Origin: Halocatena marina
GTDB lineage: Archaea > Halobacteriota > Halobacteria > Halobacteriales > Haloarculaceae
Direction: 5' to 3'
Assembly (NCBI RefSeq): GCF_023276375.1
Contig: NZ_JALLPK010000002.1
Span: 124,001-188,000 of the forward strand
DNA: 64,000 bases
The position numbers and the translations under genes are program-made. Under the pieces are notes generated by a model. The model ran no database searches. It had not been told where the DNA came from and was given only the letters and a program-made list of their open reading frames with translations. The number at the start of each line of letters is the position of its first letter. Position 1 is the first letter of the stretch. This document shows positions 27,671 to 37,266 of the stretch, one piece after another.

Positions 27671-28435
27671 TTACTCCGAATTTTTAACCGTTCCTTCAGT
27701 CATTCTTCGCCAGAGGAACGGGAATCGCCGGGTAAGCGAGAGACCAATTCTCGTCGTCATATCGGGCGTGATCACCGGCTCAGTCGAATAAATCTTTTCG
27801 GCCAACGTGCGGCCGACTTCCTCGGGTTCGACCGTCATCCACTCTGGATACTCAAGCTCGGCAGTCATTCCCGTGTTCGTCGACGGTGGAATCATCAACG
27901 TACACGAGACGTCTGTGTCCCGGAGTTCTAGCCGGAGTGAGCGGACAAACGCCTTGATGGCACCTTTCGTCGCGGAATACCCGGTCAGGCCAGCGTGCCC
28001 GGTGTCCGCCGTTCCAGAGCACATGTTGTGGATGATTCCGGTCTCTTGCGCTCGCATGTGCGGGAGGACCGCCCGAATTAGTCGCTGATAGCCGAAGAAG
28101 TTGACCTCGAACTCACGACGAGTGTCGGCTGGTGAGCGCTCCTGAAAGAAACCGACCCGAGCGACACCTGCGTTGTTGACGAGGATGTCGATTCGACCCC
28201 ATTGCCCAATAATTTCGTCCACTGCCGTGTTCACGTCGTCGGTGTCGGTGACATCGCACTCGTAGTATCGAACGCGAGCGGACAGATCGTCGTGGACGTC
28301 GAGAACGTTGTCACCGTTTATATCGAGGACGGCAATCTGACGGTTGTCCTCGGCTAGGGCTGTCAGCAGGTGAAAGCCGATTCCATCGTTCGCACCAGTG
28401 AGGACGATAACCTCCTCATCAGTCGGCGTCGTCAT
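27671..28435 (-). CDS. Short-chain dehydrogenase/reductase
   Basis: The 254-residue classical SDR carries the cofactor motif TGANDGIG, the NNAG motif (ILVNNAGVARVG), and the catalytic Tyr-x-x-x-Lys in GYSATKGAIKAFVRS. The Asp after beta-2 (AVLDINGD) favours NAD. SDRs oxidise or reduce alcohol and carbonyl groups; here the substrate is unknown. It is divergent from an HTH-10 regulator at 28853 and points towards the glycosyltransferase, about 120 bases away, so regulation and function may be shared. Confidence 0.92.
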   Translation of the reverse strand: MTTPTDEEVIVLTGANDGIGFHLLTALAEDNRQIAVLDINGDNVLDVHDDLSARVRYYECDVTDTDDVNTAVDEIIGQWGRIDILVNNAGVARVGFFQERSPADTRREFEVNFFGYQRLIRAVLPHMRAQETGIIHNMCSGTADTGHAGLTGYSATKGAIKAFVRSLRLELRDTDVSCTLMIPPSTNTGMTAELEYPEWMTVEPEEVGRTLAEKIYSTEPVITPDMTTRIGLSLTRRFPFLWRRMTEGTVKNSE

Positions 28436-28852
28436 ACGCTGGATCGTGTCCGAATGGTGCTGAACGACGATCGTCGATATCCACGGGCTGGATTCGTCCG
28501 CTGTCTGTAACGGTTCACACGGCCCAGAGAACGGTCAACGAAGCGATTTTGGGAGGCAAACCAATGACGGACGTCTAACCGATGGGAGCGGGTTTGGCCA
28601 TCTGCTGGGCGTTCGATGTTTCCGTGAGCGACCCCAGCGCGAGGGCACTGTTCACGATCGGTCAACTCCCAATGAGTGCCGAGTGAGATTGCTCGCTTGG
28701 CTCCGGTGTTGGGACCGGCATCCGCTGTCTTTGCGATCGCGTATACGAAATCCATTGGTTATCACTCCTCACTCAGGTGCGATGAGTGTGCTGCCGGTGA
28801 TCCACGAACACTTTTAGTCACTGACTTCAGGGATGGCGTCCCATCAAGGCGC

Positions 28853-29512
28853 ATGCGCTATGTCACCGTCGTGGCTTATCCCGACGAGAAGGGAATTAAC
28901 CAGCTCGACCGACGGATCAACGAACTCGGCCTCGAGTACCGGGCCATCCACCGCATGGAACTTCTCGACGACGACACCGTTGCGATGTTTGCCGAGGGAC
29001 GCGGCGACATTGAGGGACTCCGACAGATTCTGTCTGAATCGTCTGGAGTTCACGAGTTCTCGATCACTGGCGACGATGACGGGTTCTTCTCCTATTCGCA
29101 CTATGTGGCGGACGACCTGACCCGGATGCTCATGGAAGACCGACGCAAGTCGTCCTACTTGATCGACATGCCGGTCGAATACACTGACGGCGGGCTCCGG
29201 GTGACATACATCGGAACGGAGGCAGCCTTCACTACTGCACTCTCCGAACAGCCAGAGGGAGTCAGGATCAAGATCGAACGGACCGGTCCGTACACACCCG
29301 GATCTCGCCACGTCGTCTCACAGTTAACCGAGCGCCAGCGCGAGGTGCTCCGAGCGGCAATCGATCTCGGCTACTACGAGGAGCCTCGCAAAACGACTCA
29401 CGACGAGATCGCGGCGGCGATCGGGCTCTCCGAGACGACCGTTGGTGAGCACCTCCGGAAGATTGAGGCGACCGTATTCTCGTCACTCCACGTCGGTGCT
29501 ACCGATCGCTGA
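28853..29512 (+). CDS. HTH-10 (bacterio-opsin-activator-type) regulator
   Basis: The 219-residue protein begins MRYVTVVAYPDEKGINQLDRRI, a sensor-type N-terminus shared with the regulator at 50925. It ends with the HTH-10 domain (LTERQREVLRAAIDLGYYEEP, then IAAAIGLSETTVGEHLRKIE). The open frame runs further upstream, but the start at 28853 matches the paralog, and TTTTAG at 28812-28817 lies upstream, giving a short leader. It is divergent from the SDR gene and likely controls it. Confidence 0.9.
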   Translation: MRYVTVVAYPDEKGINQLDRRINELGLEYRAIHRMELLDDDTVAMFAEGRGDIEGLRQILSESSGVHEFSITGDDDGFFSYSHYVADDLTRMLMEDRRKSSYLIDMPVEYTDGGLRVTYIGTEAAFTTALSEQPEGVRIKIERTGPYTPGSRHVVSQLTERQREVLRAAIDLGYYEEPRKTTHDEIAAAIGLSETTVGEHLRKIEATVFSSLHVGATDR

Positions 29513-29624
29513 AGCGACCAACCTCAGTTTTGATACGGTGAGCGACACAGCCCGATTCATCTAACAATCTATCAACGGCAACAGAACCAGAATATACACA
29601 ACGGATCCCATCACCATTGCTTCT

Positions 29625-29903
29625 ATGCCACAAACCGTTGATGAGCTCCGAAACGAAATTCGACGCGCCGTCGGAAGACACGAGCGGATTGAGTCGACAG
29701 CGTTCACTAAAGAAGCTCTTGCTGCACTCTGTACCACCGTAAGCTACGATATCGATACGAACAGTCTGCCAGCGAAACCACAGATGCGGGCTGGTATTCT
29801 CTGGAAAATCGGTGAGTTGGACGATGACGATCCAGACAAGACTGCGCGGCCCTTCCGGAAAGCAGAACTCGAAGCGATCGCAGCTGCGTTAGCTGAATTA
29901 TAA
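29625..29903 (+). CDS. Small haloarchaeal protein, unknown
   Basis: The 92-residue soluble, acidic protein is mostly helical: VDELRNEIRRAVGRHERIES, then FTKEALAALCTTV, and a C-terminal KAELEAIAAALAEL helix. Haloarchaeal genomes hold many small proteins of this appearance with no assigned role, but I cannot name the family. A hairpin 12 bases after the stop supports an independent transcript. Confidence 0.65.
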   Translation: MPQTVDELRNEIRRAVGRHERIESTAFTKEALAALCTTVSYDIDTNSLPAKPQMRAGILWKIGELDDDDPDKTARPFRKAELEAIAAALAEL

Positions 29904-29914
29904 GATACTACGCC

Positions 29915-29940
29915 TCCCTCCTTAGCGACCGGTGGAGGGA
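29915..29940 (+). terminator. Hairpin after the 92-residue gene
   Basis: TCCCTCC (29915-29921) and GGAGGGA (29934-29940) form a perfect seven-base stem with a 12-base loop, 12 bases after the stop. The loop contains ACCGGT. Position suggests a terminator or mRNA 3' end. The following bases to 30212 show no gene. Confidence 0.45.
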
Positions 29941-30212
29941 AGATATGGAATCCGTCTGGTGATTTCCGTTCAATTCGACAGACGTGCGATCGCACCGATT
30001 GAACAAGAGAATACGATGCTCACCACATCGCGTCCGTCGTCCAAACTACACAAAGCGTGCGGGTGAGGAAGAGTGGTGGTCACGACTCATATTCTTCCTC
30101 TCGTGTGCTCCGTGGAAATTTCACTAGAATGCTAATTCCTCAGTTATGCAATCAGAGCGTCTTTCTCTCACACTGCGGCGTGAGCAACACGTTTACTCGG
30201 GGATAGCATGGT

Positions 30213-30641
30213 CTAAACGTTGAAAGCGAGCTTCCCACTAATCTGTACAATCCGTCGGCTGCCAGCACCGATGACGAACGCTCCGACACCCATACCGACG
30301 AAAAACAGGGTAATACTGAGGGTTCCAGTCAGAGTAATCGGATAACTAATCGGACCTAGACTAGCATCGATCAGCATTGCGATGATTCCTCCGAATGCGA
30401 ATGCAACAGTCATCAATGCACTCACGAGCAGTCCGTCGTTGAGGTAGGCATTGAGCGTCGCCACACCGAGTGCGATCACCACAGGACCGACCATAAACGG
30501 AAAAGTGTCCGGGAGCCCACCGAGCACGACAGCAGAGTACACCACAGCACTGAACAGAAAGAGAACTGCTGCGAGCTTGGAGAATTGTCGAGAACGATAC
30601 TGGTCACGACCGACGAGAGCGGGAGAACCAATGATATTCAT
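30213..30641 (-). CDS. Four-helix membrane protein, unknown
   Basis: The 142-residue protein has a basic N-terminus (VGRDQYRSRQFSKL) and four hydrophobic helices, for example AAVLFLFSAVVYSAVVLGGL and SALMTVAFAFGGIIAMLID. No family was recognised. A TATA-like AAATATTTAC lies about 27 bases upstream on the minus strand, supporting the start. It stands alone. Confidence 0.65.
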   Translation of the reverse strand: MNIIGSPALVGRDQYRSRQFSKLAAVLFLFSAVVYSAVVLGGLPDTFPFMVGPVVIALGVATLNAYLNDGLLVSALMTVAFAFGGIIAMLIDASLGPISYPITLTGTLSITLFFVGMGVGAFVIGAGSRRIVQISGKLAFNV

Positions 30642-30883
30642 AGCAATATTCTCTGAATGCTATCGTAAATATTTGTTGTTTTATATGAGATAGATTCTGT
30701 GTATGGAATGTGATGCGTTCCTTCGTTTTATCTGCCAGGTTAGTACTTAGGCCACAGTACAACGAGACTTGATCGAGAGGGCAGTGACGATTATCTCCAA
30801 TGACCCAATACAGTTAGGTTACATCATCCGGCCAAGATCGAAGTCGTTCAGGAACGAATACCGAAGAGTCTCTCTCCGATATA

Positions 30884-31456
30884 TCAGGGTAATAACGACC
30901 GTTTCTCGATATCGATGGTGACCTTCGGATAGAACTCAATCCAGTCCTCGGCGTTCCCTGTCCGGTAGGTGAGCGGAGTCTCATCGAAAAATCCCCGGAG
31001 CGTATATGTCCCAGGACCAGAGAGTCGGTCTCCCTGAACATCGTATTGTTCGGTGATTGATTTGTCTGCATCTAGTGAACGAACGAGTAGTTCGTCATCG
31101 ATGCGCGCACCAGTTGCCGACACTTCAACCCGATCTGTCTTGGCGTACTGATCCGATACGAGGAGGAGGCTCATCGGTCCATACTCACCAGACGGTGCCA
31201 GTCCAAAGAGGCCCAGTGGCCAGATGCCAGTATTCCTGACACTGACTGCCTTGTCCCCGGTATTTCGTAGCGTAACATCGAGCCGGGCGCTGCTGTCGAT
31301 TGTTGCGGCAGCATCTGCGATTGTCAGATCGAGTGAGAGTGGCCCTGTCGTGTCGGCGACAGTGACGTTGGTGATGGTGTACTCAGTGCTGCCCATACAT
31401 CCCGCGAGGCTCGCCACTGTTGCGGTTGCCAGCCCGAGGAAGTGGCGACGCCTCAT
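30884..31456 (-). CDS. Tat-exported lipoprotein linked to ABC exporter
   Basis: The 190-residue product has a Tat leader (MRRRHFLGLATATVASLAGC) with the lipobox LAGC directly after the hydrophobic stretch, so the mature protein is lipid-anchored outside the cell. The rest is beta-rich with an Ig-like pattern, including SSARLDVTLRNTGDKAVSVR, as in extracellular domains of unknown function. Its ATG overlaps the stop of the ABC ATPase, so it is the third member of a coupled operon (permease, ATPase, lipoprotein). Function unknown. Confidence 0.8.
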   Translation of the reverse strand: MRRRHFLGLATATVASLAGCMGSTEYTITNVTVADTTGPLSLDLTIADAAATIDSSARLDVTLRNTGDKAVSVRNTGIWPLGLFGLAPSGEYGPMSLLLVSDQYAKTDRVEVSATGARIDDELLVRSLDADKSITEQYDVQGDRLSGPGTYTLRGFFDETPLTYRTGNAEDWIEFYPKVTIDIEKRSLLP

Positions 31457-32202
31457 CGTGTCACCTCCCCTGTGCGGATTGAGTCGTCTGTAAGCTCAAC
31501 GAAGATGTCCTCCACCGTTGCATTGGCCGTAAGATCGAGTCGATCTCGAAGATCGGCCAGCGTCCCTTCCTCGACAAGTTGGCCCTGATGGAGAATGCCA
31601 ACGCGGTCACAGACCAGTCCGACCTGTCCAAGGACGTGACTGGAGAAGAATACTGTGGCGCCACGCTCTGTCTCGGATTCGATGATATCACGGATGAGCG
31701 CCACACCGTGAGGATCGAGTCCGGTAAACGGTTCATCGAGAATCAGGAGATCTGGCTGTCCGACAAGGCTCATTGCGAGTGCGAGGCGTTGCTCCATTCC
31801 CTGTGAGAACTCATCCGCCGGCTGATTGATAGCATCGGAAAGCCCGACTCGTTCAAGCAGTGCTCTGGGATCGTCGTTGGTCTTCTTCGTGTCGATCACT
31901 AGCCGGAGGTGACGACGGGCCGAAAGATCACTGTAGGTATCGAATCGATCGGGGAGAATGCCAACACGCTGATGACAGGCAACGACGTCATTCCACGGAT
32001 CGTAGCCGAGAACCTGTGCTGTCCCATCGGTCGGCTTAGTGTAGTTCATCAGTAGATTAATCGTCGTCGACTTGCCAGCGCCGTTAGGGCCGAGAAAGCC
32101 GTACACCTCACCCTGGTCAACAGTTACACTGAGGTCGTTGAGAGCAACAGTGCTCCCGTACCGTTTCGTAAGGCCGTCAGTCTGGATGGCTGGTGGTGTC
32201 AC
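31453..32202 (-). CDS. ABC transporter ATP-binding protein
   Basis: The 249-residue ATPase has Walker A (GPNGAGKST), a Q-loop region, the signature-like FSQGMEQRLALAMSL, Walker B (LLILDEPFTGLDP) and the H-loop in VFFSSHVLGQV. It matches the CcmA-type exporter ATPases that pair with ABC-2 permeases. Start and stop overlap its neighbours by four bases each, so the three proteins are made together. Confidence 0.95.
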   Translation of the reverse strand: MTPPAIQTDGLTKRYGSTVALNDLSVTVDQGEVYGFLGPNGAGKSTTINLLMNYTKPTDGTAQVLGYDPWNDVVACHQRVGILPDRFDTYSDLSARRHLRLVIDTKKTNDDPRALLERVGLSDAINQPADEFSQGMEQRLALAMSLVGQPDLLILDEPFTGLDPHGVALIRDIIESETERGATVFFSSHVLGQVGLVCDRVGILHQGQLVEEGTLADLRDRLDLTANATVEDIFVELTDDSIRTGEVTR

Positions 32203-33098
32203 ACTAAGTCCCTCCGTTCGAAGTGATAGCGAGCGAGTCCGAGCGGTACAATAAGCCAGAGCAACAAGACGACAAGTCCCGATATCTCGTGCAAGTAGAG
32301 TGGGACCGCATCCGCCTCGAATGTTGCCTCGACGACGTACACGTTGACACCTATCCTAGGTTGAAGCTTCATGATCACAGAATCGTAGCCTGCACCCGAA
32401 TTTCCGACACCGAGAAGCCAGTTCGTGAGGACCCGGTACGCTCTCCCGGGGGAGATCCTGAGCAGTGCGAACAGCAACCCGTCAGCCGATGTGTTGAAGG
32501 TGTCGGCTGCTCGTCCAGACAGGTTGCTGTAAATCATTCCCGAAGTGGTCTTCCAGAAAATCGTCAGCACGAGATAAACGATACCGACGATGATACCGGT
32601 CGCACGGACTGTGCTTGATGTCACTGCCGAGACAGCTGTAGCGACAGCGACGAGTACGACGATATACAGAGCTGTCGCAAGGAGTATGGCGAGGAACAGA
32701 AGTGGTGAAAAGAGACCGAACCGAACGAGACCGATGAGACCCAGGACGACTGCGGCCGCCGTAACAGGAATCGTAATTCCGGCACTTCGCCCGAGAACCT
32801 TACCAACGAGGACGTCAGTTCGTGTGAGCGGCAGTCCAAGGGTGAACTTTATGCTTCCCGATGTTCGCTCACCAACGATCGACTGGTAGCTCAATAAGAG
32901 AACACCCAGCGGAAGCAAATACGAGCCAGCGATCTGAACGAATCCGGCTGTTATGTCCGGACCCAGTCCATCCCATCCGGCGTAGCTTGGCCGATAACCC
33001 CAGAGAACGAGGAGAACGGCGAGCGCCCAAGGTCCTTTTGCGGTGAGGAGTGTTCGTGCTTCTTTTCGTGCGAGCGGAAACCACCGTGGAGGGTCCAT
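32199..33098 (-). CDS. ABC-2-type transporter permease
   Basis: The 299-residue permease has an N-terminal cytoplasmic stretch (PRWFPLARKEARTLL), then six or so membrane helices with a large extracellular loop between the last two. The segment YQSIVGERTSGSIKFTLGLPLTRTD is the ABC-2 'coupling' helix region. The open frame runs on to 33212, but the start at 33098 fits the family, because permeases usually begin with this amphipathic helix. It forms an exporter with the following ATPase. Cargo unknown. Confidence 0.88.
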   Translation of the reverse strand: MDPPRWFPLARKEARTLLTAKGPWALAVLLVLWGYRPSYAGWDGLGPDITAGFVQIAGSYLLPLGVLLLSYQSIVGERTSGSIKFTLGLPLTRTDVLVGKVLGRSAGITIPVTAAAVVLGLIGLVRFGLFSPLLFLAILLATALYIVVLVAVATAVSAVTSSTVRATGIIVGIVYLVLTIFWKTTSGMIYSNLSGRAADTFNTSADGLLFALLRISPGRAYRVLTNWLLGVGNSGAGYDSVIMKLQPRIGVNVYVVEATFEADAVPLYLHEISGLVVLLLWLIVPLGLARYHFERRDLV

Positions 33099-33681
33099 AT
33101 TACCCGTATGTACCACTGGCCAATAGTGGTGGCTATATCGACGCCTGCGATGTACCGGTGTGACGTGATTGATGGATTCGAAGATGAGCCGTGAGGGCAG
33201 AACGAACGGCATTGAAGATCATACCGAGGGCATCACCGAGTTTGCGCAGCATGCCGGTCGCCACAAGGGAGTAGGCTGTCGCCTCGAAACGGTCGTGTCA
33301 CGCCGATCTTTTGGCGTTACTATTCCCTCGCGTCCGACAGAGTAGCCTCAATAAACGACTCCCAAATCGAATTCAGTCATTACAGCGCTAACACCGTAAC
33401 GTATAGATCTTCGGTGTATGACCATATAGTCGGTTGGTATTGGCCCATGATGATGGCTCATCGGGTAGGAATGCTATGCCTTCGACGAAGGCTAATTGAT
33501 GAACACTGACCGTCGGAAGTACGTTTACTGGGGCCGGCTTCGCCGTCGTCGCGTACTCGCGAGGACTAACACTCCAAAAGACAGCAACAGACGAGTCATC
33601 TGATCACTCATACATCAACCATCATTTCCTTTCACCGACGACTATTCATGTCCGGTAGTATAACAATTAAATACGCGATAT
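33099..33681. other. Gap with faint coding-like remnants
   Basis: About 580 bases without a supportable gene. A minus-strand stretch at 33133-33297 stays open for 54 codons with a helix-like segment (FEATAYSLVATGMLRKLG) but has no context. It may be decayed coding sequence. Near the right end an AT-rich run probably carries the next promoter. Confidence 0.4.
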
Positions 33682-34197
33682 ATGCAGACCGATCAGAGCC
33701 GAACGTGGAATCAGTCTCCTGTAGCATCGTTTGTCAGTGGGGCAGTCCTCTTCTCAGGTATTGATGTTGCAATACCGTACGTGTTAGAAGGTCTCCGTGC
33801 TCCTCTTATCTTGAACTATGGAATAAGTATTCCACAGTGGATACTATTTGTCGGAGCAGCAATCGCTCTCGCCCTGATATACCTCCGACTGGGCGTGCCA
33901 ATCGTACGATCGCGGGTCGGTGAACTGCTTTCCCAACGGGCAATCATCCTACAGACAGTAGTAGGCATACCTCTCCTGCTAGCGCTGGTGTATCTCATTG
34001 AGTTCGGGATGCTCCTTTCGATTCAGACAGTACACCTCGGAGTACTACGACCGCAATGGATCATTCGTTATCTCGCGTGGACGACGCACCTCGACGTCGT
34101 TTTCGGTGTTTGGGGTGGGCTCATGCTCCATTGGATCCGACACCAGAGTCGCTCATCAGGACCGCACACACAAAATCCGCCAAGAGACCGCCAGTGA
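33682..34197 (+). CDS. Membrane protein of a two-member family (with 54445-54930)
   Basis: The 171-residue protein has four membrane helices (SFVSGAVLFSGIDVAIPYV, WILFVGAAIALALIYL, LLLALVYLIEFGMLLS and a last one near DVVFGVWGGLMLHW). It shares its layout and closing GVWGGLMLHWIRHQS with the protein at 54445 (GIWGGLILSWLLRRS), so the two are paralogs of an unnamed family. An AT-rich TATA-type run lies directly before the ATG. A 61-codon frame follows four bases after its stop. Confidence 0.7.
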   Translation: MQTDQSRTWNQSPVASFVSGAVLFSGIDVAIPYVLEGLRAPLILNYGISIPQWILFVGAAIALALIYLRLGVPIVRSRVGELLSQRAIILQTVVGIPLLLALVYLIEFGMLLSIQTVHLGVLRPQWIIRYLAWTTHLDVVFGVWGGLMLHWIRHQSRSSGPHTQNPPRDRQ

Positions 34198-34201
34198 GAC
34201 A

Positions 34202-34387
34202 ATGACCGGTGTGTCGATTTCAATGAATCGATTATCTCAAACGTATTTACACGAGATTGTGAGCACTCTCTCGTCGGAATCCACGGACGCACAAGCGAGA
34301 ATTAGGGCGTTTCATCAATCGCTCCGATCTCAAATCAGACGACTGAATCCAACCATCACCGATGAGTCACACTGTTGCCTTATGTAA
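34202..34387 (+). CDS. Possible 61-residue protein after the membrane gene
   Basis: The frame starts four bases after the previous stop and encodes a helical, polar protein: MNRLSQTYLHEIVSTLSSES, then ARIRAFHQSLRSQIRRLN. Its only support is tight spacing and protein-like composition. It may be a small subunit, a truncated gene or chance. No family recognised. Confidence 0.3.
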   Translation: MTGVSISMNRLSQTYLHEIVSTLSSESTDAQARIRAFHQSLRSQIRRLNPTITDESHCCLM

Positions 34388-34560
34388 CAAAGACGGTGTG
34401 TTCCCACCAATTTATTACATAAGGAACTATCACACAAATACGACAAAATCTGGTTACTCTGATGCGGTCACTATCGAATTAGAAGTGTACAGGCGACGGT
34501 CGTAGAAAATGTAGAACTGAATAAGAGAGTTATTTCCACACCTGTATGATTGAGTAGAAT

Positions 34561-34864
34561 ATGGCTAACGCCATAGAAACGATTCGTGAGGAGACAGAAG
34601 TCTTGGCGTTCGATCCGTGGGATACGCTCTCAACCTCTCAATTGCCATGAGAATCCGTATGGTGACTGGAGCCAGCAACCAGACATCATTGTCGACACTG
34701 ATGAACTGGCCGACGTGCTAAACCCCCTGAAGGCGTCAGTAGCGAAAGAAATCCCCATCCACTCACCTGTATCGATGTGTATATCTGGATTTCTTTTGCA
34801 GATACAGAAGTCTACTGCTCTAACCAGATCATGCAGAGCAGCTCTAGATCACGAAGACCGGTAG
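34561..34864 (+). pseudogene. Probable degraded ORF with frameshift
   Basis: An ATG at 34561 opens a 29-codon frame (IRETEEVLAFDPW-like) that stops at 34650. A second frame entering from 34586 continues with DIIVDTDELADVLNPLKASV up to 34864. The two together look like the decayed front of one gene, but no family can be named. A chance reading is quite possible. Confidence 0.2.
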
Positions 34865-35074
34865 ATCGTCCTCGGTATCGGGATAGTTATCGACATCGTA
34901 GATGAGACCGACATCACGACCGGGAGACTGTCCGGATAGTACCCATCACTGAGTGACAGTGTCAATAATAAATATGTATTGTGACCCACTCTCAACAGCT
35001 AGTGGCTCGTCTCCAGCGATTTTTCAATCTCGTATTGGCAAGTATTATTTACATCGAAAAGGACAGTTTCGTTA

Positions 35075-36298
35075 ATGACTCCCTCCAGACGTCGATTTCT
35101 CGAAGTATCCGGGCTCGCGCTCGCTGGATCGATCGGTAGCATGTTCGTTACCGATGGCGAAGCGTCCCGTTCTACCTCCACATACGAGTGGCCGATGACG
35201 CGCTGTGATCCTGCTGGAACAGGTCATCATCCCGAAGCGTCGGGACCGAAAGAAGGCGTTGATATCGCCTGGAAACACGATACGACAGACTGGTTTCTTG
35301 GAACTTCCCCACCGATTCGTCAAGCGAATACGATCTATGCCGTTGGTAACGGTCTGCTCGCACTCGACAGCAAAACGGGAGTGCAGCAGTTCGGACGTCG
35401 CGGTCCCTATCAGTCAAGTCCAGCACGAGCTCGGACTTCGATGTACAACACCGACACGCTCGCAGTGACTGCACCGTCTGGCGTCTTTGGGCTGAACACC
35501 GGCGGTGGATTCAGTATCCCGGTGCTAAACGAGTCTCTTGGTGTCGAGCGATGGGCAAAAAATGGTCCCTTGCCACCTAGCATTGGTTTCTTTGGCCCAG
35601 CGGACTCAATATCTCCAGTCGCTGCTCGTGGAACAATCTACACTCCACTCCCAGGGACGAATTCAGTTGTGGCACTCGATCCGAACAACGGGGAGATCTT
35701 GTGGCGTCGGACACATCACAAGGACGACGCGGTGAGCACCGAGTTCAACCGACCTGCCGTGAAAGACGGCGTCGTCTTCGTTACAAACTGGCCCTATCAG
35801 GTGACTGCGTACCACGCTGATACCGGCGAGCAACACTGGCAACGCGAACTCGATGAACAGATGCTCCATCCGCCGGTCGCAACCGAGGACGGTGTCGTCG
35901 TCCCGTCTCGAAGCAAGGTCTATTTGCTCGACGCTTCCGACGGGACAGTTCTGTGGAAACGCACTCTAGACGGAAATGCTGTTGAAAGCACCCCGGCGGT
36001 GGCCAACAAGACGATCTTTGTCGCCGATGAACGGGAGTCGCTCCACGCACTCGATCTCACGACAGGGAAGCCGCTGTGGACGACACCGTTCAATGGTCCG
36101 ACAGCACCAGTCGTCGCTGACGGCATTGTATATGCGGTTCGATCAGCATTCTCCCTCGTCGCAATCGATGCCACATCGGGCGAGAAACGGTTTGAATATC
36201 AGCCGTCGCAAGTCCCGTTGTCGTCACCAATCGTCGGTGACGGCGTGCTCTATGCTGCCAACCGAAATCGTGTAATTGCCTTGGAGGAAGCGAAATGA
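35075..36298 (+). CDS. Tat-exported PQQ-type beta-propeller protein
   Basis: The 407-residue protein has a Tat leader (SRRRFLEVSGLALAGSIGSM) and then repeats of the PQQ/BamB kind: VVALDPNNGEILWRR, VTAYHADTGEQHWQREL, VYLLDASDGTVLWKRT, LHALDLTTGKPLWTTPF and LVAIDATSGEKRFEY, closing an eight-bladed-type propeller. Such proteins act outside the cell in assembly or substrate binding; no PQQ ligand is implied. TATTTAC lies 27 bases before the ATG. It overlaps the following membrane-protein gene by four bases, so the two are co-translated. Confidence 0.88.
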   Translation: MTPSRRRFLEVSGLALAGSIGSMFVTDGEASRSTSTYEWPMTRCDPAGTGHHPEASGPKEGVDIAWKHDTTDWFLGTSPPIRQANTIYAVGNGLLALDSKTGVQQFGRRGPYQSSPARARTSMYNTDTLAVTAPSGVFGLNTGGGFSIPVLNESLGVERWAKNGPLPPSIGFFGPADSISPVAARGTIYTPLPGTNSVVALDPNNGEILWRRTHHKDDAVSTEFNRPAVKDGVVFVTNWPYQVTAYHADTGEQHWQRELDEQMLHPPVATEDGVVVPSRSKVYLLDASDGTVLWKRTLDGNAVESTPAVANKTIFVADERESLHALDLTTGKPLWTTPFNGPTAPVVADGIVYAVRSAFSLVAIDATSGEKRFEYQPSQVPLSSPIVGDGVLYAANRNRVIALEEAK

Positions 36299-37086
36299 CG
36301 ACGGAATCAAACGACGGAACGAACACAGATCCTGCGATGAAACATCCGAATACGTCGCTGCGGGTCCGAGATATTCTGAAAACCACCGGAATGCGCATTC
36401 GTCAGGATCCCGTTCTCTGTGCGCCGTTCGCAATTGTCGGGCTTCTCGTCTCAGTCGCCGACTGGCTCCGCAAGCAAGATCCACTCCCAGTGACGACACC
36501 CAACTGGTTCGAACAGACACTCACTGTCCAATACTCAATCTTTCCGATGGAGACCGCACGCACAGTCAGACGGATCGATGCACTATTCGACCTCCGACTT
36601 CCGTACTTTCTCGGTGCCGTCACGCTCGAACTTCTCGTTTTGCTGTCGGTCGGCGTCGCCGGCTGGATGACAATCACGCGTGCGTTAGATGGCGAGCGTC
36701 GTCTCGATTCGCTCATCAGATATCTTGGTATTCTGTCGATGATGGTTGTCTTCGCTCGTTTACTGGGGTCCCCAACTCTCAATATCGGTAGTTTGCCGCT
36801 CGGAGCACTGGTGCTCTTCGTCGTCGCGCTGGTATTGATTCGTCTATTTCTCTTTCCAGGACTGCTCGCCGCTGGCTATCAGTTCACGACGGCACTCAAG
36901 AAAAGCGTGCGAACGTCTCAGGGAAAACAATGGACCCTATTCTGGCTCATCGTCATTATTGGACTCGCGTCAGGGGGATTAGCACACGTTCCAATCGCAG
37001 GTGGCTTTTTGAGTGCGGCCGTCGTGGCACCGATCCACGCCATCTCGCTTGCCATTCTGATCCAACATGATGAACGATACGAGTAG
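36295..37086 (+). CDS. Polytopic membrane protein coupled to PQQ propeller
   Basis: The 263-residue protein has a polar N-terminus (about 40 residues) and five or six helices (LCAPFAIVGLLVSVADWL, LELLVLLSVGVAGWM, ALVLFVVALVLIRLFLF, FWLIVIIGLASGGLAHV). No known family motif was seen. Translation is coupled to the exported propeller upstream, which suggests the propeller docks to it at the outer face. This is inference from gene order. Confidence 0.75.
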   Translation: MTTESNDGTNTDPAMKHPNTSLRVRDILKTTGMRIRQDPVLCAPFAIVGLLVSVADWLRKQDPLPVTTPNWFEQTLTVQYSIFPMETARTVRRIDALFDLRLPYFLGAVTLELLVLLSVGVAGWMTITRALDGERRLDSLIRYLGILSMMVVFARLLGSPTLNIGSLPLGALVLFVVALVLIRLFLFPGLLAAGYQFTTALKKSVRTSQGKQWTLFWLIVIIGLASGGLAHVPIAGGFLSAAVVAPIHAISLAILIQHDERYE

Positions 37087-37266
37087 TGCAGTAACGGCTG
37101 GTCTATAAAGCGATTGAATCGCCTGACAACACAGGTATTCTTTTCCAGTAAACAGCGATCGGATGTGGATGAATGGTCGTAAAAAACGAGAGACGAATAT
37201 TCAAAGAAGAAACAGGCGCTCCTTCGGTCGGTACAACTCAGCAACAGTTCGTGATCGCCTGCCCGC

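Noticed and set aside
33133..33297. 54-codon minus-strand frame beyond the ABC permease
   Set aside because: No start context and too short to separate from chance.
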